10,124 nt of DNA from Actinomycetota bacterium (GCA_018268695.1 JAFDWD010000869.1:1-10124), one strand, 5' to 3'; shown: positions 1-7,131, numbered from the stretch's first letter. Numbers and translations: made by a program. Notes: generated by a model from the sequence alone, not told the origin.

Positions 1-826
1 CGCGGTCGACCACCGACTGCACGTAGGCGAGCCCGTTGGAGATCGCGATCGCGATCTCCTGCACGGCGTCCGACCCGGCCTGCCGCACGTGGTAGCCGCA
101 GACGCTGATAGGGTTGAATTTCGGCAGTGTCCCGGCGCAGTACTCGATCACGTCGGTGGCCAGGCGCATCGACGGTCGCGGCGGATAGATGTAGGTCTTC
201 CGCGCGAGGTACTCCTTCAAGATGTCGTTCTGCACCGTGCCGCGCAGCCGCGCCGGATCGACCCCCTGCTGCTCCCCCACCACCTGGTACATCGCCAGCA
301 GGATCGGCGCGGTCGCGTTGATCGTGAACGAGGTGGAAATCTTCTCCAGCGGGATCCCGTCGAAGATCGTCTCCATGTCGGCCAGCGAGCTGACCGCCAC
401 CCCCACCTTCCCGACCTCCGCCCGCGCCAGCTCGTGGTCGGAGTCGAGCCCCATCTGCGTCGGCAGGTCGAGGGCGACGCTGAGCCCGGTCTGCCCCCGG
501 TCGAGCAGGTAGCGGAAGCGCTCGTTCGTGTCTTCGGCGGTGCCCCAGCCGGAGTAGAGCCGGATGGTCCACGGGCGACCGCGGTACATCGAGGGATAGA
601 TCCCGCGGGTGTAGGGAGGTTCGCCGGGATAGCCGACCTTCTCGAGGTAGTCGCCCGGGTCCGCGGCGGCCGGATCGGGCCCGTAGACGGCGTCGACCTC
701 GATCCCGGAGTCGGTCTCGGCGGTCTCCAGGTCGGCGGCCGCGGCGCGCCACCGCTCGTAGGCCGCAGCCAGCTCCGCCTCGGCCCGTCGGATTCCCTCA
801 CTCCTCACAGAAAGATCATATCTCAT
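1..826 (-). CDS. Methylmalonyl-CoA mutase large subunit, N-terminal 275 residues (3' end beyond window)
   Basis: This is the TIM-barrel half of a B12-dependent acyl-CoA mutase, which would convert (R)-methylmalonyl-CoA to succinyl-CoA. Family motifs seen are [16 protein letters not shown] (72-87), [10 protein letters not shown] (92-101), [18 protein letters not shown] (199-216) and GYHVRQAGS (244-252). With a constant offset of 2 from Propionibacterium numbering, the substrate pair Tyr89/Arg207 falls on Y91/R209 and the catalytic His244 on H246. Isobutyryl-CoA mutases have Phe/Gln and 2-hydroxyisobutyryl-CoA mutases Ile/Gln there, so a dicarboxylic acyl-CoA substrate is favoured. The chosen ATG (826-824) has a perfect AGGAGG at 839-834, 7 nt away, directly after the stop of the upstream gene. 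An in-frame GTG at 808 is a possible internal leaderless start. The cobalamin-binding domain or separate small subunit is not visible; ethylmalonyl-CoA mutase cannot be excluded. Confidence 0.92.
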   Translation of the reverse strand, partial: MRYDLSVRSEGIRRAEAELAAAYERWRAAAADLETAETDSGIEVDAVYGPDPAAADPGDYLEKVGYPGEPPYTRGIYPSMYRGRPWTIRLYSGWGTAEDTNERFRYLLDRGQTGLSVALDLPTQMGLDSDHELARAEVGKVGVAVSSLADMETIFDGIPLEKISTSFTINATAPILLAMYQVVGEQQGVDPARLRGTVQNDILKEYLARKTYIYPPRPSMRLATDVIEYCAGTLPKFNPISVCGYHVRQAGSDAVQEIAIAISNGLAYVQSVVDR

Positions 827-833
827 ATCTTGG

Positions 834-839
834 CCTCCT
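834..839 (-). promoter_or_regulatory. Strong Shine-Dalgarno of the mutase gene
   Basis: A perfect AGGAGG lies 7 nt before the ATG at 826 and starts one base after the TAG of the preceding gene. It decides the mutase start and indicates translation from the operon message. Confidence 0.8.
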
Positions 840-840
840 A

Positions 841-1827
841 CTACCCTCCGATCGCCACCTTCGCGAAGTGCTCGATCGTCCGCATGCGCGTCTCCTTGTC
901 CCCCAACGGGAACACCGTCAGCGCATCGAGGCCTTGTCCTTCCAGCCATTCGACCTTTCCCTTCGTGTCCTCGGGAGTGCCGGCGAAGGCCACCTTGGTG
1001 ACGAAGTCGTCGGAGATCAGCTTGGCGGCCGCGCCCGCGTGCTGAAACTCGCCGCCCTGGTAGGTCTTGACGACCTCCTCGATCAGCTCGTCGCTCATCC
1101 CCGCGAGGCGGGCATGAGCGGGAGCGGTCTGGGGGAACCAGGCGACGATCGGGCGGGCAACGTTGATCGCGTAGTCGCGGTCGTCGTCGATCGCGCCGTA
1201 GAGGAAGGCCGTGCGGTCGAAGCTGGGACGACTGCTGTCGGCACGGCCCTCCTCGATCCGTTCGTTGGCGAAGGAGATCGCCTCCGGGAAGAGGCCGGCG
1301 AGGAGGATGACGCCGTCGGCGACGCGGCCGGTCGCGGTCAGGGTCTTGGGGCCGCTGGCGGAGATGTAGACGGGGATCTCGTTCTCCACCGGGGAGAGGA
1401 GCTCGGCGCCCTTGAAGCGGCTGGAGCCGAACTTGCCGTCGATCTTCTCTCCCGCCCAGAGGCGGCGCAGGGCCTCGATCGTCTCGGTCATGTTCTGGAC
1501 CTTCGCCACCTTCATGTCGAACTCGAGCAGGGGGCGGTCGCCGACGCCGATGCCGCAGTTCACGCGGCCGGGGGCCAGCAGGCTCAGGGAGCGGAAAGCG
1601 TTGGCGGTGATCCCGGCGTGACGGGTGAGCGGGTTCGTCACCGCCGAACCGACGGTGAGGCGCGAGGTCGCCAGGAGCGCCGCCGTCATGTGGACGTAGA
1701 TGTCGCCGGCGTGCAGCGAGGAATCGGTGATCCAGAGGTTGTCGAAGCCGAGGTCCTCGATCCGCTTCGCCCATTCGGCGAACTCGTTCGGGGGGAGAAC
1801 TCCCTGCAGGGTCACGCCGTAACGCAT
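841..1827 (-). CDS. LLM-class F420-dependent (luciferase-like) oxidoreductase
   Basis: A 328-residue member of the bacterial luciferase-like superfamily, cytosolic, expected to use coenzyme F420 or FMN. The N-terminus MRYGVTLQG, the [11 protein letters not shown] strand (25-35) and [12 protein letters not shown] (59-70), which resembles the segment carrying the non-prolyl cis peptide in methylenetetrahydromethanopterin reductase-like enzymes, are typical. So are the GIGVGD loop (92-97) and [13 protein letters not shown] (151-163). The length matches the family (about 300-350). The start at 1827 is chosen because AAGGAG (1839-1834) lies 6 nt upstream. An ATG at 1842 overlaps the stop of the preceding gene but has no such signal. 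Third or fourth position in an operon of two M20 proteins and an M29-like enzyme suggests an oxidative catabolic step. Some relatives, such as RutA, open pyrimidine rings. Substrate and reaction type (dehydrogenase, reductase or monooxygenase) cannot be told from sequence. Confidence 0.88.
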   Translation of the reverse strand: MRYGVTLQGVLPPNEFAEWAKRIEDLGFDNLWITDSSLHAGDIYVHMTAALLATSRLTVGSAVTNPLTRHAGITANAFRSLSLLAPGRVNCGIGVGDRPLLEFDMKVAKVQNMTETIEALRRLWAGEKIDGKFGSSRFKGAELLSPVENEIPVYISASGPKTLTATGRVADGVILLAGLFPEAISFANERIEEGRADSSRPSFDRTAFLYGAIDDDRDYAINVARPIVAWFPQTAPAHARLAGMSDELIEEVVKTYQGGEFQHAGAAAKLISDDFVTKVAFAGTPEDTKGKVEWLEGQGLDALTVFPLGDKETRMRTIEHFAKVAIGG

Positions 1828-1838
1828 CGATCTCTCCT

Positions 1839-2921
1839 TCATCGGCCGCCCGGGTGGGCGGCGGTGGTCGGGGTGTCGGTCGTGCCGAGCAGGCGGCTGA
1901 GCACTGCCCGCAGTTGGGCGACGCCGGTCGGCAAGGTGTCGAGGTCGATCCGCTCGTCGAGGCTGTGCATGCCGGAGCCACGCGACACTCCGAGGCAGAG
2001 CGCGGGCACGCCGAGCGCGCAGGCGGCGTTGGCGTCGGTCGAGGCGGCGCCCGGCTCCGATGCCAGGCCGAGCCCGGCGTGGGCCTCGGTCGCCACCCGG
2101 TAGAGCTCCGAGTCGCGGTCGAGTGAGCCGCCGGGGCGCCGGCCGAGGAGCTCCACCTCGAGATCGCAGCCCGGCGCCGGCGCAAGCTCCCCGAGGCCGG
2201 CCGCAAAGCGATCGAGCTCCGCCTGGTCGATCGCCCGGCGCTCGACCACCAGCTCGGCGCGGTCGGCGATCGTGTTCACCGACCGGCCGCCCGCGACCGT
2301 GCCGACGTTGACCGGGGCGGCCTCGGTGCTCTGGTCCAGCAGCCCCGCGGCGAGGCGGAAGATCTCGTGGATCGCGCTGGGGGCGCCGCGGTCCTCCCAC
2401 GAATGGCCGCCCGGCGCGGTGACCGTCAGTCGGGCGCGCAGGCTGCCCACCGAGTCGACGTAGACGTGGTCGAGCATGTGGCCCTCGAGCGCGATGAAGG
2501 CATCCGGGCGCAGCTCCGCGCACGCCGCGGTCGCGCCGCGGAGGTTGCCGAGCCCCTCCTCGCCGACCGTGAAGGCGACCGCACCGGGGCCGCCGAGGCC
2601 TTCGCGCAGAAGGTCGCCGACGACGTCGATCGCGACCGCGACGGCCGCCGCGTTGTCGCCGACGCCGGGGCCGACCAGGTCGGAGCCGTCGCGCTCGAAG
2701 CGCAGCCCGGTGTCGGCGGGGAACACGGTGTCGACGTGGGCGGCGAGGAGGACGCGCGGCCGTCCCTCCCCCCACTCCCAGATCAGGTTCCCCGCCGCGT
2801 CGCGGCGCCGGCGTCCCGGCAGCTCCGCCAGCCGATGCTCGAGCCAGTCGATCCGCGCCTCCTCGGCGAAGGTCGGCGCCGGGACCGAGGCGATCGCGAC
2901 GAGGTCGTCGACCAGGCTCAC
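1839..2921 (-). CDS. M20-family metal-dependent hydrolase with intact active site
   Basis: A 360-residue zinc amidohydrolase/peptidase of the M20 fold (ArgE/DapE/carboxypeptidase G2 relatives). All expected metal and catalytic residues are present: H62 and D64 in AAHVDTV, bridging D89 in GVGDNAA, the Glu pair E121/E122 in VGEEGLGN, E146 in ALEGH and H319 in GMHSLDE. The dimerisation-domain motif [11 protein letters not shown] is at 171-181. It should hydrolyse an N-acyl, carbamoyl or peptide bond; the substrate is unknown. The GTG start (2921) is inferred from a 4-nt GTGA overlap with the stop of the upstream M29-like gene, which implies translational coupling. An open frame continues upstream in the same phase but only as the antisense-like shadow of that gene. 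The last dozen residues are low in complexity. This is the functional counterpart of the degenerate M20 protein two genes upstream. Confidence 0.9.
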   Translation of the reverse strand: MSLVDDLVAIASVPAPTFAEEARIDWLEHRLAELPGRRRRDAAGNLIWEWGEGRPRVLLAAHVDTVFPADTGLRFERDGSDLVGPGVGDNAAAVAVAIDVVGDLLREGLGGPGAVAFTVGEEGLGNLRGATAACAELRPDAFIALEGHMLDHVYVDSVGSLRARLTVTAPGGHSWEDRGAPSAIHEIFRLAAGLLDQSTEAAPVNVGTVAGGRSVNTIADRAELVVERRAIDQAELDRFAAGLGELAPAPGCDLEVELLGRRPGGSLDRDSELYRVATEAHAGLGLASEPGAASTDANAACALGVPALCLGVSRGSGMHSLDERIDLDTLPTGVAQLRAVLSRLLGTTDTPTTAAHPGGR

Positions 2922-3898
2922 GTGGCGGCCCAGGCCGGATCGACCGGCTCGCCGTCGAGGCGCAGCTCGGCCGCCAACATGGCGCAGTCGATGTGGGATC
3001 GGGCGGCGACCGACCCACCGTAGGCGACGTTGTTGCCGAGCGCGACGTGGGCGCCGCCGACGATCCCCTCCAGCTCGAGCGCCGAGCCGCCGGGGCGGGA
3101 GAAGGGGTTCAGGCCGATCGAGACCTCGGCCAGGTTCGTCATCCGGTCGTCGGCGGCGCTCTCCAGCGCGTCGACGAGGAGGTAGGCCTGCGGCCCGGTG
3201 ACGTCGGTCAGCTCGCCGCCGGCGAAGCTCAGGGTCACCGGCGCCGGCAGCTGGTCGTCGCTGAGGAAGAGGAGCGAGCCGTCGACGACGACGGTCCCTT
3301 CCGCGGTGCCTTCGACCGGGGCGGCGCCGACCTCGATGTCGGGTGGGGCGCCGTAGCCGCCGGGCTGGTCGACGATCCCCCACAGCGGCCGCCCGACGCG
3401 GCCCTCGAAGCTCCCCCGCAGGTCCGTCCCGATCGCGCTGACGAGGTGGAACTCGGAGGCCGCGTCGAAGCGCTCGCCGAGCCGCTGCGCGTACTCGCCG
3501 AGGGCGCCGAAGTCGGCCTCGAAGGGGCCGCCGGGGCGCAGCGTCCGCCAGGAGAGCCCCGGCACGGTGACGTAGCGGGCGCCGCGGGCGCAGGCATCTC
3601 GGCGGGCCTGACTGGAGCCGGCGAAGATCGAGGTCAGCTCGAAGATCACGTCGACCTCCGGCTCCCCCATCGCCCCGCGGACGGCTGCCGACGGCTCGTC
3701 GCCGGGCAGCTCGACCGGCGCCGAGGTGATCGTCGTCACCTCGGCGCCAAGGGTCCGCAGCACCACCGACATGGCGTCGACCACGGTCTGGTCGGCGCGG
3801 CTGTCGGTGACCAGCAGGCACCGCTCTTCGGGCCGGATCCCGGCGCAGACGCTCGCCAGACGCCGCAGCCCGTCGATCCCGTCGAGCGGTGCCGCCAC
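2918..3898 (-). CDS. M29 (aminopeptidase T) / NicX-like metalloenzyme
   Basis: A 326-residue protein of the fold shared by M29 aminopeptidases and 2,5-dihydroxypyridine 5,6-dioxygenase (NicX). The C-terminal third carries the metal cluster signature: NLAEVSIGLNP (255-265, E258), LELEGIVGGAHVALGNN (274-290, H284), YGG (293-295) and SHIDCAML (301-308, H302 and D304). The N-terminal half has an alternating alpha/beta pattern with CLLVTDSRAD (27-36) and a variable middle. The protein may be a peptidase, or an Fe(II) ring-opening oxygenase as in the NicX branch; the sequence alone does not decide. The GTG start directly abuts the TAG of the upstream M20 gene with no intergenic base, with GGGAT 7 nt upstream as a weak ribosome site, and its TGA overlaps the next gene. 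The location between two amidohydrolase-fold genes and a luciferase-like oxidoreductase fits nitrogen-compound catabolism. Confidence 0.82.
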   Translation of the reverse strand: MAAPLDGIDGLRRLASVCAGIRPEERCLLVTDSRADQTVVDAMSVVLRTLGAEVTTITSAPVELPGDEPSAAVRGAMGEPEVDVIFELTSIFAGSSQARRDACARGARYVTVPGLSWRTLRPGGPFEADFGALGEYAQRLGERFDAASEFHLVSAIGTDLRGSFEGRVGRPLWGIVDQPGGYGAPPDIEVGAAPVEGTAEGTVVVDGSLLFLSDDQLPAPVTLSFAGGELTDVTGPQAYLLVDALESAADDRMTNLAEVSIGLNPFSRPGGSALELEGIVGGAHVALGNNVAYGGSVAARSHIDCAMLAAELRLDGEPVDPAWAAT

Positions 3899-5092
3899 CT
3901 ACTGATCCCGGTTGGACAGGATGATCGTCATCGCGGTGTTGACCAGCGCCGCCTCGCGGATGTCGCCGGTGTCCAGCCACTCGTTCGGCGTGTAGACCGG
4001 GTCGTGCCCGGGGCCGAAGATGACCGTCGGCACCTGCTTGCCGAAGCTCGCCGTGTCGGCCAGCCAGGAGCCGGCGGCGTAGCGCGGTGCCTTGCCGGTG
4101 ACCTGCTGGAAGGCCGCGTCGAGGGACTCGACCAGCGGGTGGTCGCGCTCGATCAGGTACGAGTCTTTGCGGTCGGCGAGGACCATCTCGTAGCGGCCGT
4201 CGGGGCGCTTCGCCGCGGCCCGGTCGATCGCCGCCTGCAGGTACTCGCGCACCGTCTCGGCCTCGATGCCGGGGTGCGGGCGGGAATCGATCCGCAGCAC
4301 GGTCTCGTCCGGGATCATCGACGGGCCGCCGGGCGGCAGGCCGCCGTAGATGCGGCCGACGGCGGTGAAGAGCTCCGGCCCGACCAGCTCGGTGATCCAG
4401 TCCGGGACCCCCTCCGGTTCCCAGCGCAGGGCCTCGACCTCCTCGATCACCGGCACGGCCAGGGCGATCGAGTTGATCGCGTCGTGGCGCCGGCAGGTGT
4501 GGGCGGCATGGCCGTAACAGGTGACGTCCCAGTAGAGGCGACCGCGGTGGCCGAGGTAGATGTCGTTGTCGGTGAGCTCGGCGAGCAGGCAGTAGTCGGC
4601 CTGGTACTCGTCGAAGAACTTGATCGCGCCGATCTGGTCCCCCATGTGGTCGACGACGCCGACGACCATCACCTTGCCGCGCCACTGGTCCTTGCAGCGG
4701 GAGAGCGCGTCCCCCGCAGCGACGACGCCGGCGATCCCGGCCTTCATGTCCATCACGGCGTGGCCGTAGAGACGGTCGCCGTCGAGGCGGCCGGAGTACG
4801 GGTCCTCGTCCCAGCCGACGCAGACGGGCTTGGTGTCGATGTGTCCGGTGAGCACGATCGTCGGCCCCGGTCGACCGCTGTCGACGATGCCGATGACGTT
4901 CTTGCGGCCCGGCAGCGCCTCCTGCTGGAAGACCTCGTCGTAGCCCATCGTCTTCATCCGCGCCGTCAGCGCGTCGGAGAGCTCGGCCTCTTCCCCGCAG
5001 ACGCTCGGCACGCGCACGATCTCCTGGGTGAGCGCGATCGCGTCGGCGACGTCCACTACCTCGAGCACGGTGCTATCTGGTGATACAGACAT
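3899..5092 (-). CDS. M20-family protein with one metal site and the catalytic Glu replaced
   Basis: A 397-residue M20-fold protein, first gene of the leftward operon. Retained: H84 and D86 in TGHIDTKP, the bridging D115 in AVMDMKAG, E172 in LLAELTD, and the dimerisation-domain segment GHAAHTCRRHDAINS (194-208). Replaced: the Asp-Glu-Glu signature reads D148-H149-M150, so both the general base and a metal-binding Glu are gone. The last metal-binding His, normally four residues before the Glu of an H-x-x-[ND]-E motif, is Y367 in PVYTPNEW. The two lost ligands belong to the same metal in carboxypeptidase G2-type sites. It may be mononuclear, have altered chemistry, or be a non-catalytic partner of the intact M20 two genes downstream. 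The ATG at 5092 is favoured over an in-frame ATG at 5137 because of a purine-rich GAAAGG repeat just upstream of it and because the upstream extension is unlike the family. Confidence 0.88.
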   Translation of the reverse strand: MSVSPDSTVLEVVDVADAIALTQEIVRVPSVCGEEAELSDALTARMKTMGYDEVFQQEALPGRKNVIGIVDSGRPGPTIVLTGHIDTKPVCVGWDEDPYSGRLDGDRLYGHAVMDMKAGIAGVVAAGDALSRCKDQWRGKVMVVGVVDHMGDQIGAIKFFDEYQADYCLLAELTDNDIYLGHRGRLYWDVTCYGHAAHTCRRHDAINSIALAVPVIEEVEALRWEPEGVPDWITELVGPELFTAVGRIYGGLPPGGPSMIPDETVLRIDSRPHPGIEAETVREYLQAAIDRAAAKRPDGRYEMVLADRKDSYLIERDHPLVESLDAAFQQVTGKAPRYAAGSWLADTASFGKQVPTVIFGPGHDPVYTPNEWLDTGDIREAALVNTAMTIILSNRDQ

Positions 5093-5108
5093 CCTTTCCT
5101 TTCCTTTC
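5093..5108 (-). promoter_or_regulatory. Tandem AAAGG ribosome-binding tract of the leftward operon
   Basis: Read on the minus strand this is GAAAGGAAAGGAAAGG directly before the ATG at 5092, three AAAGG units in tandem. Units end 1, 6 and 11 nt upstream of the start, so the middle one has the usual spacing. The redundancy supports this start over the in-frame ATG at 5137. Confidence 0.55.
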
Positions 5109-5143
5109 AAGGGAGGCCGCGGACAGCGTCTCTCCACGCGGAA

Positions 5144-5156
5144 GATATATCATATC
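5144..5156. promoter_or_regulatory. Divergent promoter/operator core between the M20 operon and GNAT-matB
   Basis: An AT-rich island GATATATCATATC sits in an otherwise GC-rich 69-bp divergent spacer. It contains the palindrome GATATATC (5144-5151). On the plus strand TATCAT (5148-5153) fits the actinobacterial -10 pattern TANNNT, 8 nt before the GTG of the GNAT gene, which would then be leaderless. On the minus strand TATGAT (5154-5149) fits a -10 for the M20-led operon with a leader of about 50 nt. No good -35 box is seen in either direction. The heptamer TCATATC (5150-5156) recurs twice in tandem at the mutase start. Confidence 0.45.
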
Positions 5157-5161
5157 CCACG

Positions 5162-5617
5162 GTGCCTACAGCGAACGTCCGCACCGCCCACGCCGGCGAT
5201 CTGGAGACCGTGCTCGCGTTGCTCGCGGAGCTCGGCCGGCCATGCTCGGAGCCCGACGACGAGCACCGTCGTCAGGCCGCGGAGGTGCTCGGGCGCGACG
5301 ACACCGAGGTGCTGATCGCGGAGCTCGACGGCGAGGCGGCCGGCCTCGCCTGCCTGATGGTGATGCCGCGGCTCGGGCACCGGACGACGGAGGCGCGGCT
5401 GCTCGACCTGATCGTCACCGAGGAAGGGCGCTCGAAGGGTGTCGGCAGCGCCCTGGTCGCCGCGGTCGCGGCGCGGGCGGGCGACGCCGGATGTCACCTC
5501 CTGCGACTGGAGTGCGGGCACCGACGGGTCGAGGCGCACCGCTGGTACGAGCGCCTCGGCTTCGAGGACCGGGGCCTCGACTGGCAGTTGCCGCTGCCAC
5601 ACCAGATACTTCTATGA
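5162..5617 (+). CDS. GNAT-family N-acetyltransferase
   Basis: A 151-residue single-domain GNAT protein that would transfer an acetyl group from acetyl-CoA to an amine; the acceptor is unknown. The conserved acetyl-CoA-binding motif A is seen as LLDLIVTEEGRSKGVGSAL (80-98), with the R/Q-x-x-G-x-G/A loop as R90-SKG-V-G95. Motif B is AHRWYERLGFE (125-135). The N-terminal VRTAHAGDLETVLALLAEL (6-24) is the usual first strand and helix. The GTG at 5162 has no Shine-Dalgarno but a TANNNT box 8 nt upstream, so leaderless translation is likely. The TGA is one base away from the ATG of matB, so the two are cotranscribed and probably coupled. Why a GNAT precedes matB is not evident: it could modify the synthetase (acyl-CoA synthetases are known acetylation targets) or act on a pathway amine. 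Confidence 0.88.
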   Translation: MPTANVRTAHAGDLETVLALLAELGRPCSEPDDEHRRQAAEVLGRDDTEVLIAELDGEAAGLACLMVMPRLGHRTTEARLLDLIVTEEGRSKGVGSALVAAVAARAGDAGCHLLRLECGHRRVEAHRWYERLGFEDRGLDWQLPLPHQILL

Positions 5618-5618
5618 G

Positions 5619-7088
5619 ATGAGCACCACCCCACTCCTGCCGTTCATCGACGCGCCGACCGAGAGGCCGGCGTTGATCGGCGACGGCGTCGTCGTCGACT
5701 ATCGGACCTTGGCGGCGGCCTCGAGCGGTCCGGCGGCGACGATCCGGTCCGGGTCGCGGGTGGCGATCCCGGCCGCCCCGACCCTGGAGACCTGCGTCGC
5801 CGCGATCGCCACCCTGCGGGCCGGGGCGACGATGGTCCCGATCAACCCGAAGGCGAGCGAGGCCGAAATCGAGCACGTCGTCGACGACTGCCGCCCGGAC
5901 CTGGTTGCCTGCGCCGCCACGGTGGAGCTGCCCGCGAGCCTCGCCGCACTGCCCCGCCTCGACATCGCCCTCGACGCGGAGGAACCGGAGCCGGCGGCGA
6001 CCTTCGCCGAGCCCGACCCCGAGGAGCCGGGGCTGATCCTCTACACCTCGGGGACCACCGGGCCGCCGAAGGGCGCGGTGATCAGCCGCCGGGCGCTCAC
6101 CGCCGACATCGACGGCCTCGCCGCGGTCTGGAGGTGGACGGCGGACGACGTGGTCGCACACTCGCTGCCCCTGAACCATGCCCACGGGCTGGTGCTGGGA
6201 GTCCTCGGCCCGCTGCGGCTCGGCGGCGCGACGATGCTGCTGGGCCACTTCGATCCGAGCGGCGTCGGCGCCGCCCTGCGCGGGCCGGCGACGATGTACT
6301 TCGGCGTGCCGACCATGTACCGGCGGCTGCGCGCCGCGGCCGAAGGGGACCCTGACCTGGCCGCGGCCCTGGGCAGCGCCCGCCTCCTGGCCTCAGGCTC
6401 CGCCGCCCTCCCCGCCGCCGAGCACGAGGCGATCGAGCGCCTCACCGGCCTGCGGGTGGTCGAGCGCTACGGGATGACGGAGACCCTCATCACGATCGCC
6501 GCCCACGCCGACGGCCCGCGGCGGCCCGGCCAGGTCGGCCACCCGATCCCGGGCGTCGAGATCCGCCTCGTCGACGACGACCTCGTGCCCCTCGCCGGCG
6601 AGGGCCCGGGCGAGTTCGGTGACCCGGAGGAGATCGGCGAAATCGAGGTCCGCGGGGCGACCCTCTTCGACGGCTACCTCGACCTCCCCGCCGAGACCGC
6701 CGCCGCCTTCCACGAAGGCTGGTTCCGCACCGGCGACCTTGCGAGCCGGGACACCGACGGCTCGATCGCGATCCTCGGCCGCCGCGCCGGCGACCTGATC
6801 AAGAGCGGCGGCTACCGCATCGGCGCGGGCGAGATCGAGGCCGCCATCCTCACCCACCCCGACGTCGCCGAGGCCGCAGTCACCGGCGAGCCCGACCCCG
6901 ACCTCGGCGAACGCGTGGTCGCCTGGGTGGTCGCCGCCGAGGGCCGTCCCCTCGCTCCCGCCGACCTCACCGCCCAGGCCGAATCCCTCCTCGCCCGCCA
7001 CAAGCAGCCCCGCGAGTTCCGCTTCCTCGACCAGCTCCCCCGCAACGACCTCGGCAAGGTCCAAAAGTCCCGCCTGATCAGCCGGTGA
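5619..7088 (+). CDS. matB: Malonyl/methylmalonyl-CoA synthetase (MatB-type)
   Basis: A 489-residue ANL-superfamily adenylating enzyme that would ligate malonate or methylmalonate to CoA with ATP. Seen in order: P-loop YTSGTTGPPKG (142-152), PLNHAHGLVLGVLGPLR (184-200), FGVPTMYRR (228-236), SGSAALP (259-265), ERYGMTET (282-289), FRTGDL (369-374, D373), the hinge GRRAGDLIKSGGYRIGAGEIE (387-407) and the catalytic lysine K480 in NDLGKVQK. Length and these segments, especially HGLVLGVLGPLR, GVPTMY and IKSGGY-IGAGEIE, closely match Streptomyces coelicolor MatB as I recall it, an enzyme known to accept both malonate and methylmalonate. Mycobacterial FadD36-type synthetases are related and remain an alternative. 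The ATG at 5619 follows the GNAT stop by one base; the open frame further upstream overlaps the GNAT gene and is not coding. Partnership with the divergent mutase suggests methylmalonate disposal to succinyl-CoA. Confidence 0.88.
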   Translation: MSTTPLLPFIDAPTERPALIGDGVVVDYRTLAAASSGPAATIRSGSRVAIPAAPTLETCVAAIATLRAGATMVPINPKASEAEIEHVVDDCRPDLVACAATVELPASLAALPRLDIALDAEEPEPAATFAEPDPEEPGLILYTSGTTGPPKGAVISRRALTADIDGLAAVWRWTADDVVAHSLPLNHAHGLVLGVLGPLRLGGATMLLGHFDPSGVGAALRGPATMYFGVPTMYRRLRAAAEGDPDLAAALGSARLLASGSAALPAAEHEAIERLTGLRVVERYGMTETLITIAAHADGPRRPGQVGHPIPGVEIRLVDDDLVPLAGEGPGEFGDPEEIGEIEVRGATLFDGYLDLPAETAAAFHEGWFRTGDLASRDTDGSIAILGRRAGDLIKSGGYRIGAGEIEAAILTHPDVAEAAVTGEPDPDLGERVVAWVVAAEGRPLAPADLTAQAESLLARHKQPREFRFLDQLPRNDLGKVQKSRLISR

Positions 7089-7110
7089 TCGCCGATCTCG
7101 AGACTCATTT

Positions 7111-7126
7111 GACACGATATGGTGTC
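7111..7126. promoter_or_regulatory. Inverted repeat over the -10 region of the alpha/beta hydrolase gene
   Basis: GACAC (7111-7115) and GTGTC (7122-7126) form perfect 5-bp arms around GATATG. The loop and right arm contain TATGGT (7118-7123), a TANNNT box 8 nt before the ATG at 7132. This looks like a leaderless promoter covered by a small operator. The centre GATATG is the complement of the CATATC word found at two other starts in the window. Confidence 0.4.
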
Positions 7127-7131
7127 GAGGT

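Noticed and set aside
1839..4685. Minus-strand open frame extending far upstream of the M20 hydrolase
   Set aside because: Only the part from 2921 onward is M20-like. The upstream part is Arg/Pro-rich and out of frame with the real M29 and M20 genes there.
2993..5083. Very long plus-strand open frame (696 codons)
   Set aside because: It is antisense to two M20/M29 genes with clear active-site motifs; its product is Arg/Gly/Asp-rich and has no recognisable domain. Long antisense frames are expected at this GC content.
7109..7114. Consensus -35 TTGACA before the hydrolase
   Set aside because: A -10 at normal spacing would fall on the start codon, so transcription would begin inside the gene. 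The match is better explained as part of the inverted repeat.
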